Below, piece after piece: positions 20,572 to 27,894 of a stretch of 34,773 nt of DNA; within the stretch, counting starts at the first letter, position 1, and each line of letters begins with the position of its first letter. The position numbers and the translations under genes are program-made. This DNA comes from Candidatus Saccharimonadota bacterium (lineage in GTDB: Bacteria; Patescibacteriota; Saccharimonadia; Saccharimonadales; Saccharimonadaceae): assembly GCA_016282495.1 (NCBI GenBank), contig JAEEKR010000027.1:1-34773 (forward strand). The letters are read 5' to 3'. A model generated the notes under the pieces. It did no database searches. It was not told the DNA's origin and worked only from the letters and a program-made list of their open reading frames with translations.

Positions 20572-21789
20572 ATGGATGAAATTTCTCGATACGCCGTAGG
20601 CTTGGACGTAGGAACAGAAAATGTGAGAGCGGTTCTTGCCAGCGTTAATAAAGAAGGCAAGATATCAGTTATAGGTTACAACGAGGAAAAAAACTCGGGT
20701 ATGAGAAAAGGGGTGGTGATAAACTCCGTTGGGCCGTCCGAAGCTATCAATAAGATGCTGGGTGAAGTAGAACGCATGAGTGGCGTAGAGGTAAAAAACG
20801 CTTTTATATCCATTAACGGTGCGCATATTCTTTCTACCAAAACAGAAGGAATGATTGCTGTTGGAACAGTTGAGCATGAAATAAATGAAGAAGATCTTGA
20901 TAGGGTAAGAGACGTAGCGGTGATTGGTAGGATTCCTGTCAATCGAGATGTTTTGGATGTGGTTCCACTAAGCTATGCGATAGATGGGCAAGATGGAATT
21001 AAAAACCCAGTAGGGATGAACGGTGCTCGTTTGGAGATGAAAGCTAATGTTATTTCAGCTCTTTCTCCAAACTGTGAATTATTAAGAAAAGCAGCAGAAC
21101 AAGCTGATGTAGCAGCACTTGGAATGATACCGACCGCTGTAGCTGCAGCAAAGGCAGTACTAAACGAAAAACAATTAGAAAATGGAGTAGCAGTGGTTGA
21201 TCTTGGCGCCGCAACTACATCAATTGCGGTTTTTGAAGAAGGTGAACTACAATATACAGGAGTGGTTCCGATTGGCTCAAATAATATTACTAATGATTTG
21301 GCTATTATGCTCGGCATAGATACAGAGGTGGCGGAAGAAATAAAGTGTAGATTCGTAACAGGCAGCTTTACGGGAGAAAAGAATATTGTTTTGAAACGGG
21401 GTAGAGAAGAATTTACCTTTAAGAGAGATCTCGTGAACGAGGTCGTAAAGGCAAGACTTGATGAGATTTTTGAGCGAGTACGCAAAGAACTAAAAAATGC
21501 TCACTATGATAGAAAGTTACCAGAGGGAATTGTGCTTGTTGGTGGTGGAGCTAAAATGCGAGACATTGAGGTGTACGCAAGGGAAGCGATGGAAGCATCA
21601 GTAAAGATAGGTGTACCTAAAGGGCTTGGTGGCGTAGCTGACTCAATTGAAAAACCAGAATATACCACAGCGGTTGGACTTATGTTGATGGCGGCAAATG
21701 ATAACGGCATATTAGTGAACAAAAAAAGTAAGAAGAAAAAAGCAAAATCTGGCGGCGGATTTTTGAAGAAATTTTTGAAGAAATTTTGA
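20572..21789 (+). CDS. ftsA: Cell division protein FtsA
   Basis: A 405-residue actin-like ATPase that tethers FtsZ to the membrane. Visible parts are the phosphate-1 loop GLDVGTENVRAV, the SHS2 (1C) insertion (GVVINSVGPSEAINKMLGEVERMSG through INGAHILSTKTEGM), VVDLGAATTSIAVF and the adenosine motif IVLVGGGAKM. The C-terminus is a Lys-rich linker followed by GGGFLKKFLKKF, a short amphipathic helix for membrane binding. The start is leaderless by position. The stop overlaps the -35 of ftsZ. Confidence 0.95.
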   Translation: MDEISRYAVGLDVGTENVRAVLASVNKEGKISVIGYNEEKNSGMRKGVVINSVGPSEAINKMLGEVERMSGVEVKNAFISINGAHILSTKTEGMIAVGTVEHEINEEDLDRVRDVAVIGRIPVNRDVLDVVPLSYAIDGQDGIKNPVGMNGARLEMKANVISALSPNCELLRKAAEQADVAALGMIPTAVAAAKAVLNEKQLENGVAVVDLGAATTSIAVFEEGELQYTGVVPIGSNNITNDLAIMLGIDTEVAEEIKCRFVTGSFTGEKNIVLKRGREEFTFKRDLVNEVVKARLDEIFERVRKELKNAHYDRKLPEGIVLVGGGAKMRDIEVYAREAMEASVKIGVPKGLGGVADSIEKPEYTTAVGLMLMAANDNGILVNKKSKKKKAKSGGGFLKKFLKKF

Positions 21790-21815
21790 TTAAATTTTTT
21801 AATCTGTGGTATACT
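21786..21815 (+). promoter_or_regulatory. ftsZ promoter
   Basis: TTGATT (21786-21791), 18-base spacer, TGG and TATACT (21810-21815). It overlaps the ftsA stop, so ftsZ can be made separately from ftsA. Confidence 0.65.
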
Positions 21816-21840
21816 TGTATTAATTAAGTGAGGAAAAAAT

Positions 21841-23019
21841 ATGCCCGAAATTAAACCAACAGAGGTGGAAAGTAAAGCAAGTATTAAAGTAGTGGGTGTT
21901 GGTGGCGCAGGTGGATCTGCCGTCGACCGCATGAAAGACGTTGGTCTTTCCGGCGTTGAATTTATTGCGATTAACACTGATGCGCAGGCACTTCATCATT
22001 CTACAGCCGATGTAAAAGTCCATATTGGTAAAGGTCTTGGTGCTGGTGGTGATCCAGAAAAGGGTCGCGAAGCAGCAGAAGAAAGCCGTGAAGAAATTGG
22101 TAGAGCACTTGATGGTGCCGATATGGCATTTATCACACTTGGTGCAGGTGGCGGTACTGGTTCTGGTGCTGGCCCACTCGTGGCGGCCGAAGCTAAAGCT
22201 CGTGATATTTTGACTGTTGGTGTTGCTACAAAGCCATTTACTTTTGAGGGTGCGAAAAGGAAAGAAAATGCAGATAAGGCAATTGACAAATTAGCACGTG
22301 AAGTTGATGCTCTTATTACTATCCCGAACGACAGATTACTTCAGACAATCGATCCTCGTACTCCACTTCTTGAAACTTTCAAGATTGCTGATGATGTGCT
22401 TCGCCAAGGTGTTCAGGGTATTTCTGAGCTAATCACCGAACACTCATTAATTAACCTAGACTTTGCCGATGTTAAAGCTATTATGAAGAACGCGGGTTCG
22501 GCTTTGATGGGCATTGGGCGTGCGTCTGGTGAAAACAGAGCCGTTATTGCTGCACAACAAGCAATTGAATCACCATTAATTGAAGTCAAAATTGAAGGCG
22601 CAAGGGGCGTACTGTTCTCTGTAGCTGGTGGCTACGATATGTCTATGTCTGAGATTCAGGATGCTGCAGAAGTTATCACTGGTGCGGTTTCTCCAGAAGC
22701 AAACATCATCTTTGGTGCTGCAATTAGGCCAGAGCTCGAAGACGAGATTGTGATTACCGTTGTGGCAACTGGTTTTGATTCGGAATACTATAGAAATCTA
22801 GAAAGCGCCAATAATGAAGCCGAGAGTGTTTCTAGTTATGTAGAAGAAGAAAGACAAGAAGATGAAGAAGTAAAACCAGTAGAGACTAATGCCGCTGAAG
22901 ATTTTACTGCTGAAAACAAAGTGAACATGTGGGAGTCGATTAAGCCTGAACAAGACGAAGATTTAGACATTCCGCCATCACTAAGGATGCGTGATAAGAA
23001 CCGTAACACAAAACAATAA
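21841..23019 (+). CDS. ftsZ: Cell division protein FtsZ
   Basis: A 392-residue tubulin-like GTPase that forms the division ring. The N-terminal nucleotide loop VVGVGGAGGSAVDRM, the T4 loop GAGGGTGSGAGP (about 101-112) and the T7 loop NLDFADVKAIM are intact. After the core comes an acidic linker (about 322-372) and the C-terminal peptide DIPPSLRMRDK, a variant of the D-I-P-x-F-L-R motif that binds FtsA; Phe is replaced by Ser. GTGAGG is the ribosome binding site. nrdR follows 18 bases later. Confidence 0.96.
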   Translation: MPEIKPTEVESKASIKVVGVGGAGGSAVDRMKDVGLSGVEFIAINTDAQALHHSTADVKVHIGKGLGAGGDPEKGREAAEESREEIGRALDGADMAFITLGAGGGTGSGAGPLVAAEAKARDILTVGVATKPFTFEGAKRKENADKAIDKLAREVDALITIPNDRLLQTIDPRTPLLETFKIADDVLRQGVQGISELITEHSLINLDFADVKAIMKNAGSALMGIGRASGENRAVIAAQQAIESPLIEVKIEGARGVLFSVAGGYDMSMSEIQDAAEVITGAVSPEANIIFGAAIRPELEDEIVITVVATGFDSEYYRNLESANNEAESVSSYVEEERQEDEEVKPVETNAAEDFTAENKVNMWESIKPEQDEDLDIPPSLRMRDKNRNTKQ

Positions 23020-23037
23020 AAAAGAAGTGGGGTAGAA

Positions 23038-23496
23038 ATGATCTCAAAATTCAAAATTGGCGATAGCAAGGTTTTGGAGAGTCGAGAAGCGCTTGATGGC
23101 ACAATGATTCGCCGTCGCAGGGTGACTTCAGATGGGAAACATCGTTTTACCACTTATGAACGAATTGAAATGCCAACTTTAACCGTGCTTAAAAAGAGCG
23201 GTAATAAGGAAGTTTTTGATCGAGATAAGTTAATGACAGCAGTGCGACGTAGTGTGGGTAAATTTCTGGATTCTGAGCTTGAAGTGGAAGAGGTTGTTGA
23301 TAAGGCTATTGATATTTTGTATGGGTATAATTCAGATCAAATTACTTCTGAGCAGATTGGCGAAGCAGTTCTCACGGTGCTTGCGGATATGAATGAAGTG
23401 GCCTATGTGCGTTTTGCCAGCGTATTTAAAAAATTTAAAACTCTAGATGATTTCGAACAGATCATAAGAGAACAAAGGAGAAAGGGTGGGAAATAA
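23038..23496 (+). CDS. nrdR: NrdR-like regulator lacking the zinc-ribbon cysteines
   Basis: A 152-residue protein with the two-part plan of NrdR, which represses ribonucleotide reductase genes when dATP is high. The N-terminal part keeps the flanking signature (SKVLESREALDGTMIRRRRV and KHRFTTYERIE) and the ATP-cone (about 47-140) keeps VLKKSGNKEVFDRDKL and VAYVRFASVFKKFK. All four zinc-binding cysteines of normal NrdR are missing; the protein has no cysteine at all. A TAG (23032-23034) just before the ATG shows that no N-terminal part is lost by wrong start choice. It either folds without zinc or has a changed DNA-binding role. It lies in the ftsZ unit and is followed without a gap by the 92-aa gene. 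Confidence 0.85.
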   Translation: MISKFKIGDSKVLESREALDGTMIRRRRVTSDGKHRFTTYERIEMPTLTVLKKSGNKEVFDRDKLMTAVRRSVGKFLDSELEVEEVVDKAIDILYGYNSDQITSEQIGEAVLTVLADMNEVAYVRFASVFKKFKTLDDFEQIIREQRRKGGK

Positions 23497-23775
23497 ATGA
23501 AAGTTGTTTGTGTTTGGCGGGAGGAATCAGATTATGCTAGGGAAGTAATTGATTTTATGCGTGATTTTGAAACTCGAACTGGTAAAGAGATAGAAAGTGT
23601 AGACCCAGACACAATAGAAGGTGAGATTTTTGTGAGGAGTCGAGATATAATGGAATATCCTGCACTAGTAGCCGTTGATGATAGTGGAAAGGTTTTGCAA
23701 CATTGGACTGGCACGCCGCTTCCTCATATTGATGAAATTTCTTACTATGCGCAAGACAAAGCAGTAGAAATGTAA
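23497..23775 (+). CDS. Thioredoxin-fold protein without the CxxC motif
   Basis: A 92-residue protein that starts MKVVCVWREESDYAREVIDFM, the beta-alpha start of a thioredoxin or glutaredoxin fold, and later has MEYPALVAVDD with the cis-Pro of that fold. The redox motif is absent: where C-x-x-C belongs there is W-R-E-E-S. A single Cys (residue 5) lies in the first strand. It is therefore unlikely to be a normal thiol oxidoreductase and may bind a partner or be structural. The start follows the nrdR stop directly and uses the AAAGGGTGG of the nrdR end. I place it in the fold by sequence pattern only. Confidence 0.75.
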   Translation: MKVVCVWREESDYAREVIDFMRDFETRTGKEIESVDPDTIEGEIFVRSRDIMEYPALVAVDDSGKVLQHWTGTPLPHIDEISYYAQDKAVEM

Positions 23776-23792
23776 AATCTTTGGAATTGTGG

Positions 23793-23798
23793 TATAAT
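23793..23798 (+). promoter_or_regulatory. Extended -10 promoter of the ileS T-box transcript
   Basis: TGG-TATAAT, start near 23805. The -35 is weak. Confidence 0.65.
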
Positions 23799-23804
23799 AA
23801 GGGT

Positions 23805-23965
23805 ACAGACGTTTGAGCAGTTATCAGCTGCGAGTCGGCGGAAGAAAAGCTTTGCCTAGTAGAACCGCTCGTGAATCTGCGTAAAAGATGAATTAAGGGC
23901 TAACTATTGTTAGAAATTGGATGGTACCGCTCGAATGAGTTCCAATGCGAAAGCATTGGTTTTTT
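23805..23965 (+). promoter_or_regulatory. T-box riboswitch, isoleucine type, with terminator
   Basis: The T-box core TGGATGGTACCGC (23918-23930) is clear. Antiterminator: ATTGGA (23916-23921) pairs TCCAAT (23941-23946), bulge TGGTACC (23922-23928), and GCTC/GAGT (23929-23940). Terminator: CCAATGC-GAAA-GCATTGG (23942-23959) plus six T's; it shares TCCAAT with the antiterminator, so the two exclude each other. Stem III is CTAAC/GTTAG (23900-23913). Stem I is short: GCAG/CTGC (23817-23820 with 23877-23880) below a loop with candidate specifier AUC at 23875-23877, then CGAG and GCGG pairing CCGCTCG (23865-23871). Uncharged tRNA-Ile would allow read-through into ileS. Confidence 0.88.
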
Positions 23966-23986
23966 ATTTATAAAAAAGGAGTAAAA

Positions 23987-26860
23987 ATGAAATTCAAAGC
24001 GGGAACAAGACGAAGGGCAATAGAGTATGAACGAGCAATTTCTGAATGGTGGAAGAAAAATAAAACTTTTGAAAAATCGGTAGAACAAAGACCGATTGAT
24101 AATTCGTATGTTTTTTATGACGGACCTCCGTTTATTACAGGTAATCCGCATCATGGTACACTCCTTTCTTCGATCGTAAAAGATGCCGTGCCTCGTTTTT
24201 GGACGATGCGCGGAAAGAGGGTGGAGCGTAGATGGGGATGGGATTGTCATGGGCTTCCAGCAGAGAATTTTGTTGAAAAACAACTTGGAATAACGGATAG
24301 GCGTGAAATTGGTACTAAATGGTCGCTTGAAGATTATATTATTAAGGCGCGCGAATCGATGGTGGCAAATTCGGAAACTTGGCGTGGCACGATTGACCGT
24401 GTTGGACGTTGGGTGGATTTTGATAACTGCTATCGCACAATGAATAAGGACTTTATGGAGTCGGTCTGGTGGGCATTTAAGACTTTGTATGAAAAAGGGA
24501 AGATTTACGAAGGGCGTAAAGTTCTCATGTATGATACAAAGTTTGCAACGCCGGTTTCTAAAGCTGAGGTGACGATGGATAATGATGCATATCAGACGGT
24601 GACGGACCCAAGTGCATTTGTAAAATTTAAATCCTCTGACGACGACTTCTATTTTTTGGCTTGGACGACGACGCCTTGGACGTTGCCTGCTAATATGGTG
24701 CTCGCCGTTAATCCAAAGATGAAATACGGTCTTTATCAGGTTGAAAACGAGCGATTTATTTTGGGCGTAGAGCAGGCAGAAAAGCTTTTCCCAGATAATA
24801 AGCCACTCAGGACTTTTCCTGGAAAAGAGTTGGTGGGGCAAGGCTATGAGCCATTAATTGGATTTCTCGATAAAAAAGAATTAAAGAAAGACACTTATCA
24901 TGTGCTAGGGGCGGATTTTGTCTCTAATGAAGATGGTACGGGTATTGTCCATATTGCGCCGGCCTATGGTGAGGATGACTATGCGCTATCCTTAAAGCAT
25001 GATGTAGATTTTCTCGATTGTATCGATGAGAATGGTTATTATCTTCCGGAAATGGCGGAAAAATTGCATGAACTTGGTGTGCGCGATACCGATGAAAACG
25101 GGATTGAGATTTGGGCGGGGAACAAGTTTATCGCAAAGATTCTTGAAGAAAAGGGAATTGTTTATAAGATTGAATATATTAAACACGAGTATCCGTTTAA
25201 CCCACGTTCTAAACAGCGTATTATGTACCGCGCGTTCCCGAGTTGGTTCTTTGACATTGAAGGCTCTAAGCCTTTGATGCTTGAAGAAAACGAGAATATT
25301 AACTGGTTCCCAGGGCATTTGAAACATGGTCGTTTCGCTAAGAATATCGAGCAGGCACCGGATTGGAATCTTAGCCGAGATAGATTCTGGGCAACAGCAA
25401 TGCCAGTTTGGAAGGGTGATAAAGGCTCGATTAAAGTAGTAGGATCATATGATGAACTTTATGAGCTCTCAGGGAAACGCCTAGAGGATTATCACCGACC
25501 ATGGGTGGATGAAATTAAGTTTGATATTAAAGGTGAGCATTTTACGCGTGTTGACAAGGTTCTTGACTGTTGGTTTGAATCTGGCTCGATGCCGTTTGCG
25601 CAGATGCATTATCCGTTCGAGAATAAAGAGAAGTTTGAACGAAATTATCCGGCTGACTTTATCGTGGAATATGTGGGGCAAGTGCGCGCTTGGTTCTATT
25701 ATGTTCATGCGGTGAATACGGCGCTCTTTGGCCATAATGCCTATAAAAATGTGATTACTACAGGTACTTTGGCCGGAAATGATGGTAGGAAGATGTCTAA
25801 ATCACTTGGGAATTATACTGATCCGAATGAGCTGATGGACAAGTTCTCGGCGGACTCTTTGAGATTTTTGCTTCTTTCTTCGCCGGTGCTTTCTGGAGAG
25901 GATTTTGCGCTTCTTGATAAGGATGTTTCAGATACGGCAAGAAAGCTCTCGATGGTTTGGAATGTATATGATTTCTTCACAACATATGCAGAAGTAGATG
26001 GGTTTGATTCGGATGATGCAAAATTGCCAAAGAAATTTGAGAATAGTTTGGACGAGTGGATCGTATCAAGAGTCTATCAGCTTAGGAATGAAATTACTGA
26101 AGGTATGGAAGAGTATAATATTCCGAGAGCCCTGGAGGGCGTCTTGCCATTTATTGACGATCTTTCAAACTGGTTTGTCAGAAGAAGCCGAAGACGTTTT
26201 TGGAAGTCTGAGGATGATTCAGATAAAAATGAAGCTTATAATACGCTTTATTTCGTCCTAGTTTATCTTAGTAAAATTATTGCACCGTTTGTGCCATTTC
26301 TTGCAGAGGAACTATACCAGCAGCTTGAAGGTCGAGACAAGTCCGTTCATCTGCTCGATTGGCCGGAAGCTGGCGAGATAAATGAGAACGTTGTTGAGGA
26401 AATGGGCAGAGTGCGTGCGATTATTACGGATGGTTTGGCGCTTAGGATGCAGAAGTCTGAAACAGAAGATCAAATCAAAGTGCGTCAGCCACTTTCCGAG
26501 TTGGTTTATCCTGGGAAAAAGCTTAGCGACGAATATGAGAAGATTATCGCAGAGGAAGTGAACGTAAAAAAGGTTGTGAACGGTAAAGAGTTGAAGCTTG
26601 ATAAGAAGCTCACAAAAGAACTAAGAGAGGAAGGATTTGCTAGGGAACTGATTCGTGTAATTCAGTCAGCAAGAAAGAAAGCGGGACTTAACGTTGACGA
26701 TCGAATTAAATTATCGGTTTCAAAGGAATTGAAGAACGAATGGAAGAAATTAGTGATGAACGAAGTGTTGGCGGTTGATATGACAAAAGATAACTATAGC
26801 TATGATGAAATTGTAAAAGTGGATGGGGAAGAGCTGACGATTTCGCTTGAAAAAGCATAA
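23987..26860 (+). CDS. ileS: Isoleucyl-tRNA synthetase, type-2-like
   Basis: A 957-residue class I synthetase. The HIGH motif appears as PHHG (54-57) within YDGPPFITGNPHHGTLL, a form typical of the eukaryote/archaea-like IleRS2 group; the WGWDCHGLPAE segment follows. The editing domain is between about 180 and 390, and KMSKS lies at about 602-606 (GRKMSKSLGN). The anticodon-binding domain and a C-terminal extension (DRIKLSVSKELK) complete it; the four-cysteine zinc finger of bacterial IleRS1 is absent. IleRS2 enzymes are usually insensitive to mupirocin; that this one is so is inference. AAGGAG lies seven bases before the ATG at 23987; an in-frame upstream ATG at 23945 is inside the terminator stem. 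Control is by the T-box. Confidence 0.95.
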   Translation: MKFKAGTRRRAIEYERAISEWWKKNKTFEKSVEQRPIDNSYVFYDGPPFITGNPHHGTLLSSIVKDAVPRFWTMRGKRVERRWGWDCHGLPAENFVEKQLGITDRREIGTKWSLEDYIIKARESMVANSETWRGTIDRVGRWVDFDNCYRTMNKDFMESVWWAFKTLYEKGKIYEGRKVLMYDTKFATPVSKAEVTMDNDAYQTVTDPSAFVKFKSSDDDFYFLAWTTTPWTLPANMVLAVNPKMKYGLYQVENERFILGVEQAEKLFPDNKPLRTFPGKELVGQGYEPLIGFLDKKELKKDTYHVLGADFVSNEDGTGIVHIAPAYGEDDYALSLKHDVDFLDCIDENGYYLPEMAEKLHELGVRDTDENGIEIWAGNKFIAKILEEKGIVYKIEYIKHEYPFNPRSKQRIMYRAFPSWFFDIEGSKPLMLEENENINWFPGHLKHGRFAKNIEQAPDWNLSRDRFWATAMPVWKGDKGSIKVVGSYDELYELSGKRLEDYHRPWVDEIKFDIKGEHFTRVDKVLDCWFESGSMPFAQMHYPFENKEKFERNYPADFIVEYVGQVRAWFYYVHAVNTALFGHNAYKNVITTGTLAGNDGRKMSKSLGNYTDPNELMDKFSADSLRFLLLSSPVLSGEDFALLDKDVSDTARKLSMVWNVYDFFTTYAEVDGFDSDDAKLPKKFENSLDEWIVSRVYQLRNEITEGMEEYNIPRALEGVLPFIDDLSNWFVRRSRRRFWKSEDDSDKNEAYNTLYFVLVYLSKIIAPFVPFLAEELYQQLEGRDKSVHLLDWPEAGEINENVVEEMGRVRAIITDGLALRMQKSETEDQIKVRQPLSELVYPGKKLSDEYEKIIAEEVNVKKVVNGKELKLDKKLTKELREEGFARELIRVIQSARKKAGLNVDDRIKLSVSKELKNEWKKLVMNEVLAVDMTKDNYSYDEIVKVDGEELTISLEKA

Positions 26861-26880
26861 AAATAATAAAAACAAAATGA

Positions 26881-26907
26881 AATAAGGCCGAAAAGGCCTT
26901 ATTTTTT
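26881..26907 (+). terminator. Intrinsic terminator of ileS
   Basis: AATAAGGCC (26881-26889), loop GAAAA and GGCCTTATT (26895-26903), then T's. Confidence 0.92.
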
Positions 26908-26941
26908 ACCCCTGTAAATTTGACATTTCTTAAAAATAAAG

Positions 26942-26981
26942 CATAAACACTATTGACTTTTTTGTAAAAGTGTGCTAATAT
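26942..26981 (+). promoter_or_regulatory. Promoter of the 82-aa gene; near-duplicate of 2551-2590
   Basis: TTGACT (26953-26958), 17-base spacer, TGC and TAATAT (26976-26981). It matches 33 of 40 bases with the promoter of the 120-aa gene. The leader of about 70 bases is almost only A and T and has no Shine-Dalgarno site. Confidence 0.75.
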
Positions 26982-27059
26982 GAAAAGCAGTTAGATAATA
27001 AAAATAAAAATCTAACAAACAATATTAAAACATAAACAAAAAAAGAAAGCAAAAATAAA

Positions 27060-27308
27060 ATGAAAACGCCAAATCAAACAAAATCATCCGAAGTGATCGA
27101 ACTTCCAAGTAAAGTATTTAATGCCAACTGGAGGGATGATATTCCTGAAGAGCTTACGGATGAAGAAAATGAAATGGCGTTTGAAGTATATTCTGACGAA
27201 AAGAATTATCAATCGCCAGAAGAAGTTACCGCAAAAGCAGAAAGGAGAATAAGAATAATGAATGCTAAACGCGGTAAGAAAATTGGTAGTCTGCTTTCTG
27301 CTGCCTAA
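27060..27308 (+). CDS. Small orphan protein, 82 aa, unknown function
   Basis: An 82-residue hydrophilic protein, acidic in the middle (DDIPEELTDEENEM) and basic at the end (KAERRIRIMNAKRGKK). It probably has a disordered N-terminus and one C-terminal helix. I recognise no family. The ATG is preceded by an A-rich leader without a ribosome binding site, which suggests S1-assisted or unstructured-leader initiation. It has a promoter almost identical to that of the 120-aa gene at 2664. No terminator follows directly; the next terminator-like hairpin is at 27436. Confidence 0.6.
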   Translation: MKTPNQTKSSEVIELPSKVFNANWRDDIPEELTDEENEMAFEVYSDEKNYQSPEEVTAKAERRIRIMNAKRGKKIGSLLSAA

Positions 27309-27435
27309 GAAAGGGAAATATTTATAAGTTAGACAAAGCAATAATAACTTTAATAATAGGGAATATACCGATGTAATGTAAAATTGAACACAAAAATTAT
27401 CAAAATTACCAAAGGAGTTTTTATAAGATAGAGCA

Positions 27436-27467
27436 GTTGGGCATCTTGACGGTGCTCAACTTTTTTT
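27436..27467 (+). terminator. Terminator in the gap before the surface operon
   Basis: GTTGGGCA (27436-27443), loop TCTTGACGG and TGCTCAAC (27453-27460) form 8 pairs with one G-U, then seven T's. The stretch 27309-27435 is AT-rich, holds AAAGGAG (27411-27417) without a usable start codon after it, and shows no gene. Confidence 0.75.
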
Positions 27468-27478
27468 ATGAAAAAATG

Positions 27479-27507
27479 TTGACAAAGTATTTCGCTTGTG
27501 GTAATTT
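27479..27507 (+). promoter_or_regulatory. Promoter of the surface operon
   Basis: TTGACA (27479-27484), 17-base spacer, TGG and TAATTT (27502-27507). The start would be near 27514, 44 bases before the first gene, which has GAAAGG as binding site. Confidence 0.7.
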
Positions 27508-27557
27508 GAGGGGAGAAATGGTCATATATTAATAAAAATAAAAAGAAAGGCAAAAAT

Positions 27558-27893
27558 ATGAACGTTGACTACGATAAGCTAAATAATGAAAAGCTTGAGG
27601 CTTTTGTTTTGCAAATGATTGCAGATAAGGGTCTTGCGCTTGACGAAGAAGCTAAAGAGGAAGAGAAAGATAAACTTTTGGATTCTCTCAATGACAAGCT
27701 TGATGAGGCTATGGTCAATGCTCTGCCAGAAGATAAAGCTGAAAAGCTAAACGATCTTTTGGACGAAAAAGGCGACGAAGCAACAGAACGTGAAATTCAC
27801 GCTTTGCTTTATAGCTCAACTAATGAGATTAATGAAGCAATTGATAAAACTATGAATGCTTTTCGTGAAGAGTATTTGAAAGAGGAGGCTTAA
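27558..27893 (+). CDS. Small acidic helical protein, DUF5663-like, first gene of the surface operon
   Basis: A 111-residue, very acidic, all-helical protein. Its plan, a first helix with a short LALDEEAKEEEKDKLLD stretch, then LPEDKAEKLNDLLDE and a long last helix, matches the 96-residue protein at 12915 and suggests a common DUF5663-like family. Function unknown; no signal or membrane segment. The stop is one base before the start of the next gene, so it is part of the operon. A cytoplasmic helper of the large proteins that follow is a guess. Confidence 0.7.
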   Translation: MNVDYDKLNNEKLEAFVLQMIADKGLALDEEAKEEEKDKLLDSLNDKLDEAMVNALPEDKAEKLNDLLDEKGDEATEREIHALLYSSTNEINEAIDKTMNAFREEYLKEEA

Positions 27894-27894
27894 A

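Noticed and set aside
23900-24841. A 313-codon minus-strand frame opposite ileS
   Set aside because: It lies across the T-box and the HIGH region of ileS; amino acid use is atypical and no start signal is present.
27411-27460. A micro-gene after AAAGGAG at 27411
   Set aside because: No ATG, GTG or TTG at a useful distance opens a frame of any length before the terminator hairpin.
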